Origin: Gordonia mangrovi
GTDB taxonomy: Bacteria > Actinomycetota > Actinomycetes > Mycobacteriales > Mycobacteriaceae
Reading direction: 5' to 3'
Length of the DNA: 64,000 nt
Assembly (NCBI RefSeq): GCF_024734075.1
Contig: NZ_CP102850.1
Location: forward strand, 1,736,001-1,800,000
The translations under genes were made by a program, and so were the position numbers. Positions within the stretch are counted from its first letter, which is position 1. Each line of letters begins with the position of its first letter. The notes below the pieces were generated by a model. That model searched no databases. It saw only the letters and a list, made by a program, of their open reading frames with translations, and was not told the DNA's origin. This document shows positions 29,597 through 37,640 of this stretch, in pieces.

Positions 29597-30264
29597 CACT
29601 CCCGTCCGCGCCACGTGCACAGGCAGATCTCGTTGCCCTCGGGGTCGGCCAGCACCCACCATTCCGGCGCAAACTCGTCGGTGACCAGCCGACCGCCGGC
29701 GTCGATCGCGGCCGCCATCCGTTCCTCCACCGCGTCGTGTGGGAGCCACAGGTCCACGTGGACGCGGTTGCGCTGCGACCTCGGTTCGTCCATCTGCTGA
29801 AACCACACCCCGGGGAGGATGCCCGCCGGGTCGGAGAGGTCGATCGACGTCTGCTCGGGCTCGTCGTAGTAGCCGAGGATGGCCTTCCAGAACGGCCGGA
29901 CCTTGTCGGCGTCGAGCACGTCGATGCCCAACTCGAATCGTCCCGGCGGGGCGGCCGCCGGCTCCAGATCGAGGTCGGCCGCGATCGACGAGATCCGGTT
30001 GGCCAGCGCGACGTCGGCTTCGGTGAGTCGGTGCGCGCTGTGCGTGGTGAGCGCCAGATGTACTGAGCCGTACCGCAGTTCCACATCTGGATGATGCCCG
30101 GCCGCTTCGGCGGCCTCGATGATCCGGGCGACGAACTCGCCGCCGCGCACCATGTTCTTGGTCCGGAAGGCGGCGTAGACGGTGTCTGCCAAAACCCGCC
30201 ACGGGTCCGAGAGGGCTTCGGTGGCCGCTGCCGCGCTGACTGGGGTTCCGCTGGATCCGGTCAT
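29596..30264 (-). CDS. Fusion of pterin-4a-carbinolamine dehydratase and VOC (glyoxalase-like) domains
   Basis: This is a 222-aa two-domain protein. Residues about 15-100 resemble PCD/DCoH: 'FVARIIEAAEAAGHHPDVEL' and 'VHLALTTHSAHRLTEADVAL' carry the conserved His-His and Thr-His motifs, although the Lys of the canonical EKxxHH is replaced. Residues about 108-220 are a VOC domain ('RFELGIDVLDADKVRPFWKA', 'RNRVHVDLWLP', 'VLADPEGNEICLC'). The activity is uncertain. The start at 30264 has a TAGGGT -10 six bases upstream. It converges on the DUF559 gene. Confidence 0.82.
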   Translation of the reverse strand: MTGSSGTPVSAAAATEALSDPWRVLADTVYAAFRTKNMVRGGEFVARIIEAAEAAGHHPDVELRYGSVHLALTTHSAHRLTEADVALANRISSIAADLDLEPAAAPPGRFELGIDVLDADKVRPFWKAILGYYDEPEQTSIDLSDPAGILPGVWFQQMDEPRSQRNRVHVDLWLPHDAVEERMAAAIDAGGRLVTDEFAPEWWVLADPEGNEICLCTWRGRE

Positions 30265-30270
30265 GATTCG

Positions 30271-30276
30271 ACCCTA
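30271..30276 (-). promoter_or_regulatory. -10 of leaderless PCD-VOC promoter
   Basis: TAGGGT on the minus strand, CGAATC, then ATG. Confidence 0.5.
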
Positions 30277-30297
30277 CGGCGATGGCGTCGCGCTCGG

Positions 30298-30303
30298 TAC
30301 CCT
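30298..30303 (+). promoter_or_regulatory. -10 of leaderless promoter deciding the start of the ASCH-like gene
   Basis: TACCCT, GTCGAG, then GTG at 30310. Confidence 0.5.
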
Positions 30304-30309
30304 GTCGAG

Positions 30310-30906
30310 GTGCTCCTTCCGGCGCGTGTGGCGCAGGGTGTGGCGGACGGTTCGGTCGACCTGGCCTTCCGCCGGTGGAAGGTCGCGCGGGTGCGCGCCG
30401 GATCGACGTTCCTGAGTTCGGTCGGGGTGATCGAGATCCGCTCCGTCCGGCAGGTCGACGTCGACGAAATCTCCGACGACGAGGCGCGCCGCGCCGGGTT
30501 CCCCACCGCAGCGGCCAGCATCGGAAAACTCCGCCGCACCGACGACCCCGTCTTTCGGATCGAGCTGAGGTGGGCCGGCCCGGACCCACGGATCGCGCTG
30601 CGTGCCTACGACGAACTGTCCGACGACGACGTCGCCGACCTGCGTACCCGACTGCAGCGACTCGACGATCGGTCGTCACACGGCCCCTGGACTCGGGCGA
30701 CCCTGCAGCTCATCGGCCGCCGCCCCGCTGTCGTCTCGACCGAACTCGCAGCCGAATTGGGCAGGCCGCGGGCGGATTTCAAGCTCGATGTGCGCAAGCT
30801 CAAGAAACTCGGCCTGACCCGGAGTCTGGACGTCGGGTACGAACTGTCGCCGCGTGGCCGCGCACTGCTGTCGCTGCTCGATGAAACCCCACCGGGCGGC
30901 GCATAA
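30310..30906 (+). CDS. Protein with ASCH/PUA-like N-terminus and winged-helix-like C-terminus, unknown function
   Basis: This is a 198-aa protein. Residues 1-80 resemble an ASCH domain ('LLPARVAQGVADGSVDLAFR', 'VRAGSTFLSSVGVIEIRSV'), a fold linked to RNA or nucleotide binding. The C-terminal half ('WTRATLQLIGRRPAVVSTEL', 'DVRKLKKLGLTRSLDVGYEL') looks like a small winged helix. No partner is known. The GTG at 30310 was chosen from the -10 spacing. The AraC-like gene begins 8 bp after its stop, so the two are probably one operon. Confidence 0.7.
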   Translation: MLLPARVAQGVADGSVDLAFRRWKVARVRAGSTFLSSVGVIEIRSVRQVDVDEISDDEARRAGFPTAAASIGKLRRTDDPVFRIELRWAGPDPRIALRAYDELSDDDVADLRTRLQRLDDRSSHGPWTRATLQLIGRRPAVVSTELAAELGRPRADFKLDVRKLKKLGLTRSLDVGYELSPRGRALLSLLDETPPGGA

Positions 30907-30913
30907 TCAAGCC

Positions 30914-31369
30914 ATGCCCAGCGCGCCACCGGCCCGCCACCTGCTTCGGGCCCGAGACCTCGTCGACGCGCGGTTCGCCGAACCGCTGACCGTCGAGGAC
31001 ATGGCCGCTGCCGCCAAGCTGTCGCGGGCTCACTTCACCCGGGCGTTCAGCGCCACCTTCGGCCAATCGCCGCACGCCTACCTGCAGACCAGGCGACTCG
31101 AGCGTGCTGCGGCGATGTTGCGCAACACCGACCGATCCGTCGCCGACATCTGCATGGCGGTCGGGCTGAGCAGTGTCGGCTCGTTCACCACCAGTTTTGC
31201 CAGGGCATTCGGCCAGTCCCCCACCGCCTATCGGGCGTCGTACCCGCCGCCGAGCGCGTATGTTCCGGTGCCCACCTGTGTCATGCGGCTCTACAACCGG
31301 CCGAGCCCCACGACACGTACGGGCAAACACAGCACACGGGGAGAAGAAGAGCATCTGAGCGGCTCGTAG
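30914..31369 (+). CDS. AraC-family HTH regulator (DNA-binding domain only)
   Basis: This 151-aa protein consists almost wholly of the two helix-turn-helix motifs of AraC/XylS: 'LTVEDMAAAAKLSRAHFTRA' and 'SVADICMAVGLSSVGSFTTS', ending in the signature 'FARAFGQSPTAYR'. It has no ligand-binding domain. A tail of about 40 residues follows. It stands directly before a VOC-family gene, a common regulator-effector pair in actinobacteria, so it may control that gene. Confidence 0.88.
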   Translation: MPSAPPARHLLRARDLVDARFAEPLTVEDMAAAAKLSRAHFTRAFSATFGQSPHAYLQTRRLERAAAMLRNTDRSVADICMAVGLSSVGSFTTSFARAFGQSPTAYRASYPPPSAYVPVPTCVMRLYNRPSPTTRTGKHSTRGEEEHLSGS

Positions 31370-31429
31370 CGTGAATGTCATCAGCATCGAGCGGCGCGGA
31401 TAGTGCGCCGAAAACGAAAGGTGAACATC

Positions 31430-31861
31430 ATGATTCGCATCGCACGAGCCCAACTGTGGGTTCACGACCAGGATGAGGCACTCAAGTTCTGGACCACCAA
31501 GGTCGGACTCGAGGTCCGCATGGACGTCTCGCTGCCCGAGATGGGCGGCTTCCGCTGGCTGACCGTCGGCCCGCCCGGGCAGGACGACGTGGCTCTCGTC
31601 CTGATGGCCATCCCCGGCCCCCCGATGGTCGACGACGGCACCCACGACGAGATCGCCAACCTGACCGCCAAAGGGTTCGCCGGCACCGTCTTCCTCACCA
31701 CCGACGACTGCCAGAAGGCCTACGAGGAGCTGGCCGAGCGCGGGGTGGAGTTCACCGAGACACCGGAGCAGCGCCCCTACGGGATCGACGCCGGCTTCCG
31801 CGACCCGTCCGGCAACAGCATCCGACTGACGCAGCTGGCCCCGGAACTGGCCAACGCCTGA
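31430..31861 (+). CDS. VOC-family (glyoxalase/bleomycin-resistance-like) protein
   Basis: This 143-aa protein has the paired beta-alpha-beta-beta-beta modules of the vicinal-oxygen-chelate superfamily: 'IARAQLWVHDQDEALKFWTT' at the N-terminus and 'GFAGTVFLTTDDCQKAYEEL' starting the second half. Its ending 'GFRDPSGNSIRLTQL' carries the usual C-terminal metal-ligand position, here Ser-Ile rather than a clear Glu. Function is unknown. GAAAGG precedes the ATG. A strong terminator follows. Confidence 0.85.
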   Translation: MIRIARAQLWVHDQDEALKFWTTKVGLEVRMDVSLPEMGGFRWLTVGPPGQDDVALVLMAIPGPPMVDDGTHDEIANLTAKGFAGTVFLTTDDCQKAYEELAERGVEFTETPEQRPYGIDAGFRDPSGNSIRLTQLAPELANA

Positions 31862-31873
31862 GGTCACGCATCG

Positions 31874-31900
31874 AACCGGGCCCCCACCAGGGCCCGGTTT
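31874..31900 (+). terminator. Rho-independent-like terminator after the VOC gene
   Basis: AACCGGGCCC (31874-31883), six-base loop, then GGGCCCGGTT (31890-31899) and T. A perfect 10-bp stem. Its end overlaps the -35 of the tRNA promoter. Confidence 0.7.
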
Positions 31901-31927
31901 GGTCGCGCGCGACCGGCTCGCTAGACT
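31899..31927 (+). promoter_or_regulatory. Promoter of tRNA-Thr
   Basis: -35 TTGGTC (31899-31904), 17-bp spacer, -10 TAGACT (31922-31927), which is close to the mycobacterial rRNA-type -10. Confidence 0.65.
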
Positions 31928-31951
31928 CGTGGGCGCTGCCTCGCGCAGCAC

Positions 31952-32027
31952 GCCGCCCTAGCTCAGTCGGTAGAGCAATTCACTCGTAATGAATAGGTCA
32001 GGGGTTCGATTCCCCTGGGCGGCTCCA
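31952..32027 (+). tRNA. tRNA-Thr (CGT anticodon), CCA encoded
   Basis: This is a complete 76-nt cloverleaf. The acceptor stem GCCGCCC pairs with GGGCGGC. The D arm is GCTCAGTCGGTAGAGC, the anticodon stem ATTCA/TGAAT has loop CTCGTAA, and the T arm is AGGGGTTCGATTCCCCT. The discriminator T is followed by genomically encoded CCA. Confidence 0.96.
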
Positions 32028-32284
32028 CTAATAAGTGCAGTTCAAGTACTCTTCCTGATGCTAGGTCGGCACCTCACACCGACGCACAAAGCGCGGCGAG
32101 CACGCACAGGCTTTCCAGCTCCGCATTGGCCGGTCTGCATGTGTGCTGTGGCAAACTCAGCCTTTGGGATGGCACCTTGTGATGACAAGCAAGCGCGGCC
32201 TTCAGTTGATCTTTTGCGGCCAACACCAAGAGACGTTGAGTTTCATGGATGTGACTTCAACCCAAAGCCGTCTATCATTGGTTT
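32028..32284 (+). other. AT-richer spacer between tRNA-Thr and fic
   Basis: 257 bp with visibly lower GC than the surroundings and no convincing gene. Its 3' end carries the fic promoter. I found no second copy of the tRNA 3' end in the window, so no attachment site is proven. Confidence 0.6.
32256..32278 (+). promoter_or_regulatory. Leaderless promoter of fic
   Basis: -10 TATCAT (32273-32278), six bases, then GTG at 32285. A GTGACT hexamer ends 17 bp upstream of the -10 and may be the -35. Confidence 0.55.
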
Positions 32285-33472
32285 GTGCAGTTAGAGCGCT
32301 TCGCTAGTAGTCCGATCGGGGACCTGCGACCGATCTCCGGGACCGATGGACGCAACGGAAGAACCTACGAACACTGCGCCTATGTAGCCCACCCCCTGTC
32401 GACCGAGCCCGTTCTATCAGGGCAGACCTGGCGTGCAGTCACCAGTGCCAGCAGGGCCCTCGCGCAGCTTGATCAAGCTTCACGGCAGGTACCGAACCCC
32501 CGCATCCTCCGCCGTCCGACGCTGACTCGCGAGGCTCAGAGCACATCGGCGCTGGAAGGGACCTTTGCACCGATCGATGAAGTCTTGGCGGCGGACGAGA
32601 GCGACCCCGCGGGCTACAGCGCAGAATTGATTGAAGTGATCAACTACATCCGCGCGGCGGACGACGCGTTCGATTTCGTTGCAGAGCAACGCGTTATCAC
32701 GACGTCGCTGATCGAAACAGCCCACAAACAGCTTGTCGACGGCACAGAGTCCGAGACCCGCGATGCGGGGCGGGTGCGACGCTGCCAAGTAGCCATCGGC
32801 AGCCCCGATGGGACTATCGAGTCTTCGCGCTTCGTTCCGATGCCTCCCGGACCCGATCTCGAAGCATCGGTGCGCGACCTGGTCACATGGATGAACGATT
32901 CCACTGCCGCACGCGACCCACTGGTCGCCGCTGCCATGTCCCACTATCAGTTTGAAACCCTTCACCCATTCAACGACGGTAACGGCCGTATCGGCCGTCT
33001 ACTCATCGTCCTGCAACTGATGGTCGACGGCCTGCTACAAGAACCGCTCCTGAGCGTGTCGCCGTGGTTCGAAACACGTCGGAGCGAGTACCAGGACGAA
33101 CTGGCGAACGTATCGATCTCCGGCGAATGGGACTCGTGGGTTCAGTTTTTCAGCGCTGCCGTGGAGGCGTCCGCTATCGATACCGCGAACCGTGTCAACC
33201 TCATGCTCGACGCTCAGCGGGACTACTCCCAGCGGCTACAAGACTCAGGCTACCGTGGCGGTCTGGCACGCGACATCGTCGAGATACTGGTTGAATCGCC
33301 GATTGTGCGTGTGCCCAATCTCGCGCGGCGGTTCGGAAAGTCCCCCCAAGGAGTCGACCAGGCTGTGCAGAGACTCGTGAAGGTCGGAGTTCTGAAAGGA
33401 CCATACGGAACCTATCGCAAGGTCTACATCGCACAGGAGGTGCACCGCGCCATCACCTCACGTTCCTCATAG
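32285..33472 (+). CDS. Fic-family protein, class II with N-terminal inhibitory motif
   Basis: This 395-aa protein probably transfers AMP (or another phosphate-containing group) to target proteins. The catalytic motif 'HPFNDGNGRIGR' near residues 225-236 is complete. The N-terminal inhibitory motif (S/T)xxxE(G/N) is present as 'STSALEG' near residue 88, placing it in self-inhibited class II, which needs no separate antitoxin. The C-terminus is a winged helix ('VPNLARRFGKSPQGVDQAVQ'). Base composition and codon use are less GC-rich than its neighbours. Its place right after a tRNA gene suggests acquisition by horizontal transfer. No partner gene is seen. Confidence 0.9.
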   Translation: MQLERFASSPIGDLRPISGTDGRNGRTYEHCAYVAHPLSTEPVLSGQTWRAVTSASRALAQLDQASRQVPNPRILRRPTLTREAQSTSALEGTFAPIDEVLAADESDPAGYSAELIEVINYIRAADDAFDFVAEQRVITTSLIETAHKQLVDGTESETRDAGRVRRCQVAIGSPDGTIESSRFVPMPPGPDLEASVRDLVTWMNDSTAARDPLVAAAMSHYQFETLHPFNDGNGRIGRLLIVLQLMVDGLLQEPLLSVSPWFETRRSEYQDELANVSISGEWDSWVQFFSAAVEASAIDTANRVNLMLDAQRDYSQRLQDSGYRGGLARDIVEILVESPIVRVPNLARRFGKSPQGVDQAVQRLVKVGVLKGPYGTYRKVYIAQEVHRAITSRSS

Positions 33473-33473
33473 A

Positions 33474-33490
33474 GCGCAATTGCGTTGCGC
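33474..33490 (+). terminator. Small hairpin after fic
   Basis: GCGCAA, five-base loop, TTGCGC, one base after the fic stop. Short stem; weak support. Confidence 0.35.
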
Positions 33491-33766
33491 GCTAGCTTAT
33501 TTCATCGGACCGCTGTAGGTTCTGGGCCGCCAGGGGGCGGTACGAAGATCCGTCCGAGGACGTTCGGTGGCATCGTCAGCAACGGCAACGATCCGGTGTC
33601 GTTGTGGCTCGGCCGCACCAACTATTGCAAGACGCCTTACGGATACCTCGGCAGCACCTTCACCAACGGCATGCCCGGCAGCCACTCGGCGCCGTGTTCA
33701 GCGTCTTGGGACGGCGACCACGGGCGACTTGCGATATCGGCCATCCGGACGACTCCGGTCCTCTCC

Positions 33767-33772
33767 TATAGT
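33767..33772 (+). promoter_or_regulatory. -10 of the small acidic protein gene
   Basis: TATAGT, with predicted start near 33779 and a leader of about 46 nt containing GAGGAGC before the ATG. No good -35 is visible. Confidence 0.4.
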
Positions 33773-33824
33773 GGACTCAGACCATCGGTTCTGCGGTACA
33801 CCGCACGAGCGGCGAGGAGCGAAC

Positions 33825-34022
33825 ATGTCGGACTTCATCAACAAGATCAAAGAAGAAGCCAAGGCCTTCTCCGCTGCGGTCGATCAGGAACTGACGGTCC
33901 TCGAAGGTGTCGACGGCTATGACCCGCTGCGCGACGAGGACGAGGCGTCAGACGCCGAGGACACCGACGCCGACACCCCCTCCGACGACACCGAGGGCGG
34001 CGGAACCCCCACCAAGGAGTAG
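33825..34022 (+). CDS. Small acidic protein of unknown function
   Basis: This 65-aa protein begins with a lysine-containing amphipathic helix (MSDFINKIKEEAKAF). It becomes extremely acidic and low-complexity after residue 35 (runs of Asp, Glu, Thr, Ser), so the second half is probably disordered. GAGGAGCGAAC precedes the ATG, a good ribosome binding site. The LysR gene begins 6 bp after its stop, suggesting co-transcription. I do not recognise the family. Confidence 0.65.
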   Translation: MSDFINKIKEEAKAFSAAVDQELTVLEGVDGYDPLRDEDEASDAEDTDADTPSDDTEGGGTPTKE

Positions 34023-34028
34023 GCCCGC

Positions 34029-34937
34029 GTGGTCGCCCGTCGACTGCCCGACCTCGCGGCGCTCGACATCGTCGTCACCGTGGCACGCCTGGGCAGCATG
34101 GGCGCAGCCGCACGCGACCTCGGCATCAGCCAGCAAGCGGTCAGCGCCCGGGTGCGCGGACTCGAACGCGAACTCGGCGTCGAGATTTTCATCCGCTCCG
34201 CCGGCGGCGTCGACGTCACCGCCAACGGCATGGCGGTGCTCGAATGGGCCAACGCCCTGGTCGAACGCGCGGCACAGTTCATGACCGGTGTGGACACCCT
34301 GATCGACGCCCGGCATGCGACGCTCGTGGTCGCCGCCTCCAAGACCGTCGCCGAGTACCTGGTGCCCCGCTGGATCACCTCTCTCGCCCACCAGAGCGAC
34401 GTGAAGATCTCGGTACGCCCGATGAACTCGGCCGAGGTCATCGAGACGGTCCATCAGGGCGACGCCGACCTCGGGTTCATCGAGAGTCCCGGCGGCACCG
34501 GCGATCTCACCGACACGTTGGTCGCCCGCGACGAACTTGTCGTGGTGGTCGCACCCGGCCACCCGTGGTCGGACGGGCGGACCGTCGACATCGCCGAACT
34601 CGCTGCCACACCGCTGATCCAACGCGAACCCGGCTCCGGTACGCGCGTCACCTACGAAGCGGCCCTGCAGGATTCGGGCGTCAGCCCGGCCGAACCGCTC
34701 ATCGAACTACGGTCGGTGACGGCGATCCGCTCGTCGGTGCTGACCTCGTCGGGCGTCGCCGTGTTGTCACGGCTGTCGGTCGACGACGACATCGAGGCGG
34801 GTCGGCTGGTGCGCGTCGAGGTGGCCGGCCTGCGCATGGTGCGGCCGCTGCGCGCGGTGTGGTCGTCCAACATCCGGCTGCGTGGTCCGGCCCGCGAGCT
34901 GCTCGACATCGCCCGCCAGCACGGCCGACCCGCCTGA
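34029..34937 (+). CDS. LysR-family transcriptional regulator
   Basis: This 302-aa regulator has an N-terminal HTH 'LAALDIVVTVARLGSMGAAA' and 'GISQQAVSARVRGLERELGV' at about residues 8-50. The substrate-binding domain ('TLVVAASKTVAEYLVPRWIT', 'DADLGFIESPG', 'ELVVVVAPGHPW') follows. It converges on the ABC importer operon with 17 bp between the stops. A functional link with the importer is possible but not shown. GTG start behind AAGGAG, which overlaps the end of the small acidic protein gene. Confidence 0.9.
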   Translation: MVARRLPDLAALDIVVTVARLGSMGAAARDLGISQQAVSARVRGLERELGVEIFIRSAGGVDVTANGMAVLEWANALVERAAQFMTGVDTLIDARHATLVVAASKTVAEYLVPRWITSLAHQSDVKISVRPMNSAEVIETVHQGDADLGFIESPGGTGDLTDTLVARDELVVVVAPGHPWSDGRTVDIAELAATPLIQREPGSGTRVTYEAALQDSGVSPAEPLIELRSVTAIRSSVLTSSGVAVLSRLSVDDDIEAGRLVRVEVAGLRMVRPLRAVWSSNIRLRGPARELLDIARQHGRPA

Positions 34938-34954
34938 CGGCCCGTCCGACCACC

Positions 34955-36031
34955 TCACCGCTTGAGATCCGGGTTCTCCGCGTAGACCTCGTCGATCAGC
35001 GACATGTCGAAGATCTCCTCGGGCTTGATGGAGTAGCCGGCCTTCTCCAGGGCGATGATGTTCTCCTCGATCAACGCATCGGTCATCGTCAGCAGGCCGT
35101 TGGCCTCGGTGTCCGGGGAGACGACGAGCCCGTTCTGCGCGATGGCCTCCTGGGTCTGCTCACCTTCCTCGAGGCCGAGGTCGGCACCGTATTTGGTGAC
35201 GGCGAGGCGGGCGGAACCGGCCGGGTCGGCCACGGCGTCGTACCAGCCCTGGATGTCGGCCTTCAGGAACGCCTTGACCTTGTCGCGCTCGTTGTCGATC
35301 GTCTCCTGACGCACCACCAGTGTCTCCGCGACGAGCGGCAGGTTGAAGTCGGCGAACAGAAAATTCTCATTGGCGAATCCGCTGGCGGCCAGGGTGATCG
35401 GCTCGTTGGTGACGTAGCTGACCCACCCGTCCACATCGCCGGTGGTCAGCGGCGTGGGATCGTATTGCACGGTGATCTTCTCCACGTCGGTCTCGGTCAT
35501 CCCGTTGGCGGTGAGCAGGGCCTTGAAGACGTTCTCGTTGGATGCCTGCACGCCGATCTTGCGACCCTTCATCTCTTCCGGCGACAGGATCGGATTCTCC
35601 GCCGACGACACGATGCAGAAGGGGTTCTTCTGGAAGGTCGCGGCCACGGTCATCAGCTCGGCGCCCTGCAGGATGACCGGCGCGGTGAGCTGCGGGGCGG
35701 TCATACCGATCCACACCTTGTTGGATGTCAAGCCGGTCTCCACTCCGGTGCCGGCGCCACCCCCGGTCAGCAACTCCGGGGTTCCGAGCCCTTCGGCCTC
35801 GTAGTAGCCGTTCTCCAATGCCCAGTATTCACCGGCGAATTCGATGTTCTTCTGCCACGACAACTGAACCTTCGGATTCATCGACGACGCGGTGCCCGAA
35901 TCACTGCTCCCGCTGCTGCAGGCGGCCAACACCCCGGTCGCGCCGAGAGCGCCGGCAGCTCCACCGGCGGTCAACGTGTACCGCAGAAACGACCGCCGGT
36001 CGAAGGTGGCGCGAGAAAACGAGTTGCTCAT
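34955..36031 (-). CDS. ABC importer substrate-binding lipoprotein (NMT1/THI5-like, NitT/TauT family)
   Basis: This is a 358-aa lipoprotein. The N-terminus has a twin-arginine 'DRRSFLRYTL', a hydrophobic stretch and lipobox 'GVLAAC', so it is probably exported (possibly by Tat), lipidated and anchored outside the membrane. The mature part is NMT1-like: 'SWQKNIEFAGEYWALENGYY', 'GGGAGTGVETGLTSNKVWIG', 'GRKIGVQASNENVFKALL'. Ligands of this family include pyrimidines of thiamine synthesis, sulfonates, nitrate and related molecules. The exact one is not clear, and no TPP riboswitch is seen upstream. It is last in a four-gene operon. ATG at 36031 behind GGAAAGGGAACAG. Confidence 0.88.
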   Translation of the reverse strand: MSNSFSRATFDRRSFLRYTLTAGGAAGALGATGVLAACSSGSSDSGTASSMNPKVQLSWQKNIEFAGEYWALENGYYEAEGLGTPELLTGGGAGTGVETGLTSNKVWIGMTAPQLTAPVILQGAELMTVAATFQKNPFCIVSSAENPILSPEEMKGRKIGVQASNENVFKALLTANGMTETDVEKITVQYDPTPLTTGDVDGWVSYVTNEPITLAASGFANENFLFADFNLPLVAETLVVRQETIDNERDKVKAFLKADIQGWYDAVADPAGSARLAVTKYGADLGLEEGEQTQEAIAQNGLVVSPDTEANGLLTMTDALIEENIIALEKAGYSIKPEEIFDMSLIDEVYAENPDLKR

Positions 36032-36069
36032 CTGTTCCCTTTCCATGTTCCCCCCGGATGATCCGGAGA

Positions 36070-36867
36070 TCAGTTCTGTTGCATGCCCATCCGCGCGAGC
36101 ACCACCGTCTCGGCGACCCCCACCACCGCGTAGACGACGATCGAGGCCACCGTGATGACCAGGACCGACGCCCACAACTCGTCGTAGGCGGCGGCGGGCA
36201 GCGCCTGCTGCAGAGTGGCACCCAGCCCTTTGTTCGTGCCGAGCCATTCCGCGACTGTCGCACCGACGATGGCCCCGGGCACGGAAACCTTTGCGGCACT
36301 GAACAAGGACGGCACCGCCGCGGGGATGGCCGCCATCCGCAACGCGGTCGCCGACGACCCGCCGTACACGGTGATCACGTCGTTGATCTGCCGCGGCGCA
36401 TTGGCCAACCCGGTCATGATCATCACCAGGGCTGGGAAGAACACCACGATGCCGCCCATCACCGCGACCACCGCGACACCGCGTCCGACGATGAGCGTGA
36501 TCAGCGGCGTCATCGCCACCAACGGCACCGACCGCAGCAGCATCGCGATCGGCATGAACGTCTGCGCCGCCGGCCGCGACAGCACGAACAGCGCGGCGGT
36601 GAGGATCGCTGCGGTCATCCCGACGACGAATCCGATCGCCGCGTCGGTCAAGGTGATCCACAGGTTGTCGAGGATCTCCGCGCGCGACTCCGCGGCGTCC
36701 GGCGCGGTGAACATGTACTCGAACACATCCACCGGGGTACGGCCGATGATCGGACCGATGTCGGGGAAGGCGAGCAGGAACAGCCACCAGATGACCAGAA
36801 TCAGCACGAACGACATCAGCAACGACCCGAGGAATCGGCCGATGCTCCACAACCCGGTCGCGGTCAT
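36070..36867 (-). CDS. ABC importer permease (second subunit)
   Basis: This 265-aa membrane protein has about six helices. The binding-protein-dependent permease signature (EAA loop) is in 'VYGGSSATALRMAAIPAAVP'. It is of the SsuC/TauC/ThiX type. Its start overlaps the stop of the upstream permease (ATGA). It probably forms a heterodimeric channel with that protein, powered by the ATPase at the head of the operon. Confidence 0.88.
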   Translation of the reverse strand: MTATGLWSIGRFLGSLLMSFVLILVIWWLFLLAFPDIGPIIGRTPVDVFEYMFTAPDAAESRAEILDNLWITLTDAAIGFVVGMTAAILTAALFVLSRPAAQTFMPIAMLLRSVPLVAMTPLITLIVGRGVAVVAVMGGIVVFFPALVMIMTGLANAPRQINDVITVYGGSSATALRMAAIPAAVPSLFSAAKVSVPGAIVGATVAEWLGTNKGLGATLQQALPAAAYDELWASVLVITVASIVVYAVVGVAETVVLARMGMQQN

Positions 36868-37640
36868 CGCAGCACCGCCATCCCCGCCGACCACCGGGTG
36901 GCGAACCGCGCCAGCACGCTGATCAGCGCGTAGGCGACACCCGCGATGGCGCCGCTGATCAGCGCGATCGCCCACACCTCCGGGATGTCGCCGCGCTGCT
37001 GCGCGACGATCATCGCCGGCCCCGCACCGGTGTCGGGCATCGCCAGGAACTCCCCGAGTACCGCACCCAGCACCGCGGCGGGGGCCGCGATCTTCACCGC
37101 CGCAAGCGTGTTGGGTATCGCCGACACCGAGCGGACACGCCACAGTTGGGCGCCGCGACCGCCGCCGTAGACCTTGACCAGATCCAGGCTGCTCTGATGC
37201 GGCGACCGCAGCCCGGTCAGTGTGCCGATCATCGTGGTGAAGAACACGGAGATCGCCGCGAGGAACACGATCATGGTCTGCACTTCGGCGAAGGCGACCT
37301 GGATGATCGGTGCCACCGCGATGATCGGGGTGCAATAGGAGATGATCGCGAGCTGGGTGGCGAGGCCTTCGATCGGCGGGATCAGCACGACGAGCACAGC
37401 CAGCCCGATGGCCAATCCGTTGCCCCACAGGAATCCTCGTGTGGCGAGTTCGACGGTCGACGAGAAGTTGTCGACGTAGAACGCGACACCGGTGTCGGCA
37501 ATTGTCGAGATGACCTCGCCCGGTGTGGGAATCGTGCCACTGAACCAATCCAGCGCACCGGCGGTCCACCAGAGCGCGATCAGCCCGAGAAGTCCGAGCA
37601 GCCCGGCGTACCAGCGGTTGGCACCGCCGAGATCAGCCAC
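36864..37640 (-). CDS. ABC importer permease (first subunit)
   Basis: This 258-aa permease has six helices. Its EAA-like loop is '[20 protein letters not shown]'. The GTG at 37640 overlaps the end of the ATPase gene by 8 bp, so translation is coupled. An upstream frame start at 37682 lies inside the ATPase gene and is less likely. It is a paralogue of the second permease of the same operon, and the two together imply an asymmetric transporter. Confidence 0.87.
   Translation of the reverse strand: MADLGGANRWYAGLLGLLGLIALWWTAGALDWFSGTIPTPGEVISTIADTGVAFYVDNFSSTVELATRGFLWGNGLAIGLAVLVVLIPPIEGLATQLAIISYCTPIIAVAPIIQVAFAEVQTMIVFLAAISVFFTTMIGTLTGLRSPHQSSLDLVKVYGGGRGAQLWRVRSVSAIPNTLAAVKIAAPAAVLGAVLGEFLAMPDTGAGPAMIVAQQRGDIPEVWAIALISGAIAGVAYALISVLARFATRWSAGMAVLR

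Larger units (their letters stand above)
33473..33824 (+). other. Gene-poor stretch after fic with a possible coding remnant
   Basis: There is no complete gene. On the plus strand around 33570-33700 one frame reads VSNGNDPVSLWLGRTNYC and YGYLGSTFTNGMPGSHSA with strongly GC-rich third positions, as in real genes here, but lacks a credible start and runs into non-coding sequence. It may be a fragment of a decayed gene of unknown family. The promoter of the next small gene lies at its 3' end. Confidence 0.4.

Noticed and set aside
31989..32294. 101-codon frame beginning inside tRNA-Thr
   Set aside because: It overlaps the tRNA, has no ribosome binding site or leaderless -10, and composition is not gene-like.
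31952..33824. Duplicated tRNA-Thr 3' end as an att site closing a fic island
   Set aside because: I looked for a second copy of GGTTCGATTCCCCTGGGCGG downstream and found none within the window.
34244..36061. Long plus-strand frame across the LysR gene end and the substrate-binding protein gene
   Set aside because: It crosses two real genes in the wrong frame and strand and shows no recognisable domain.
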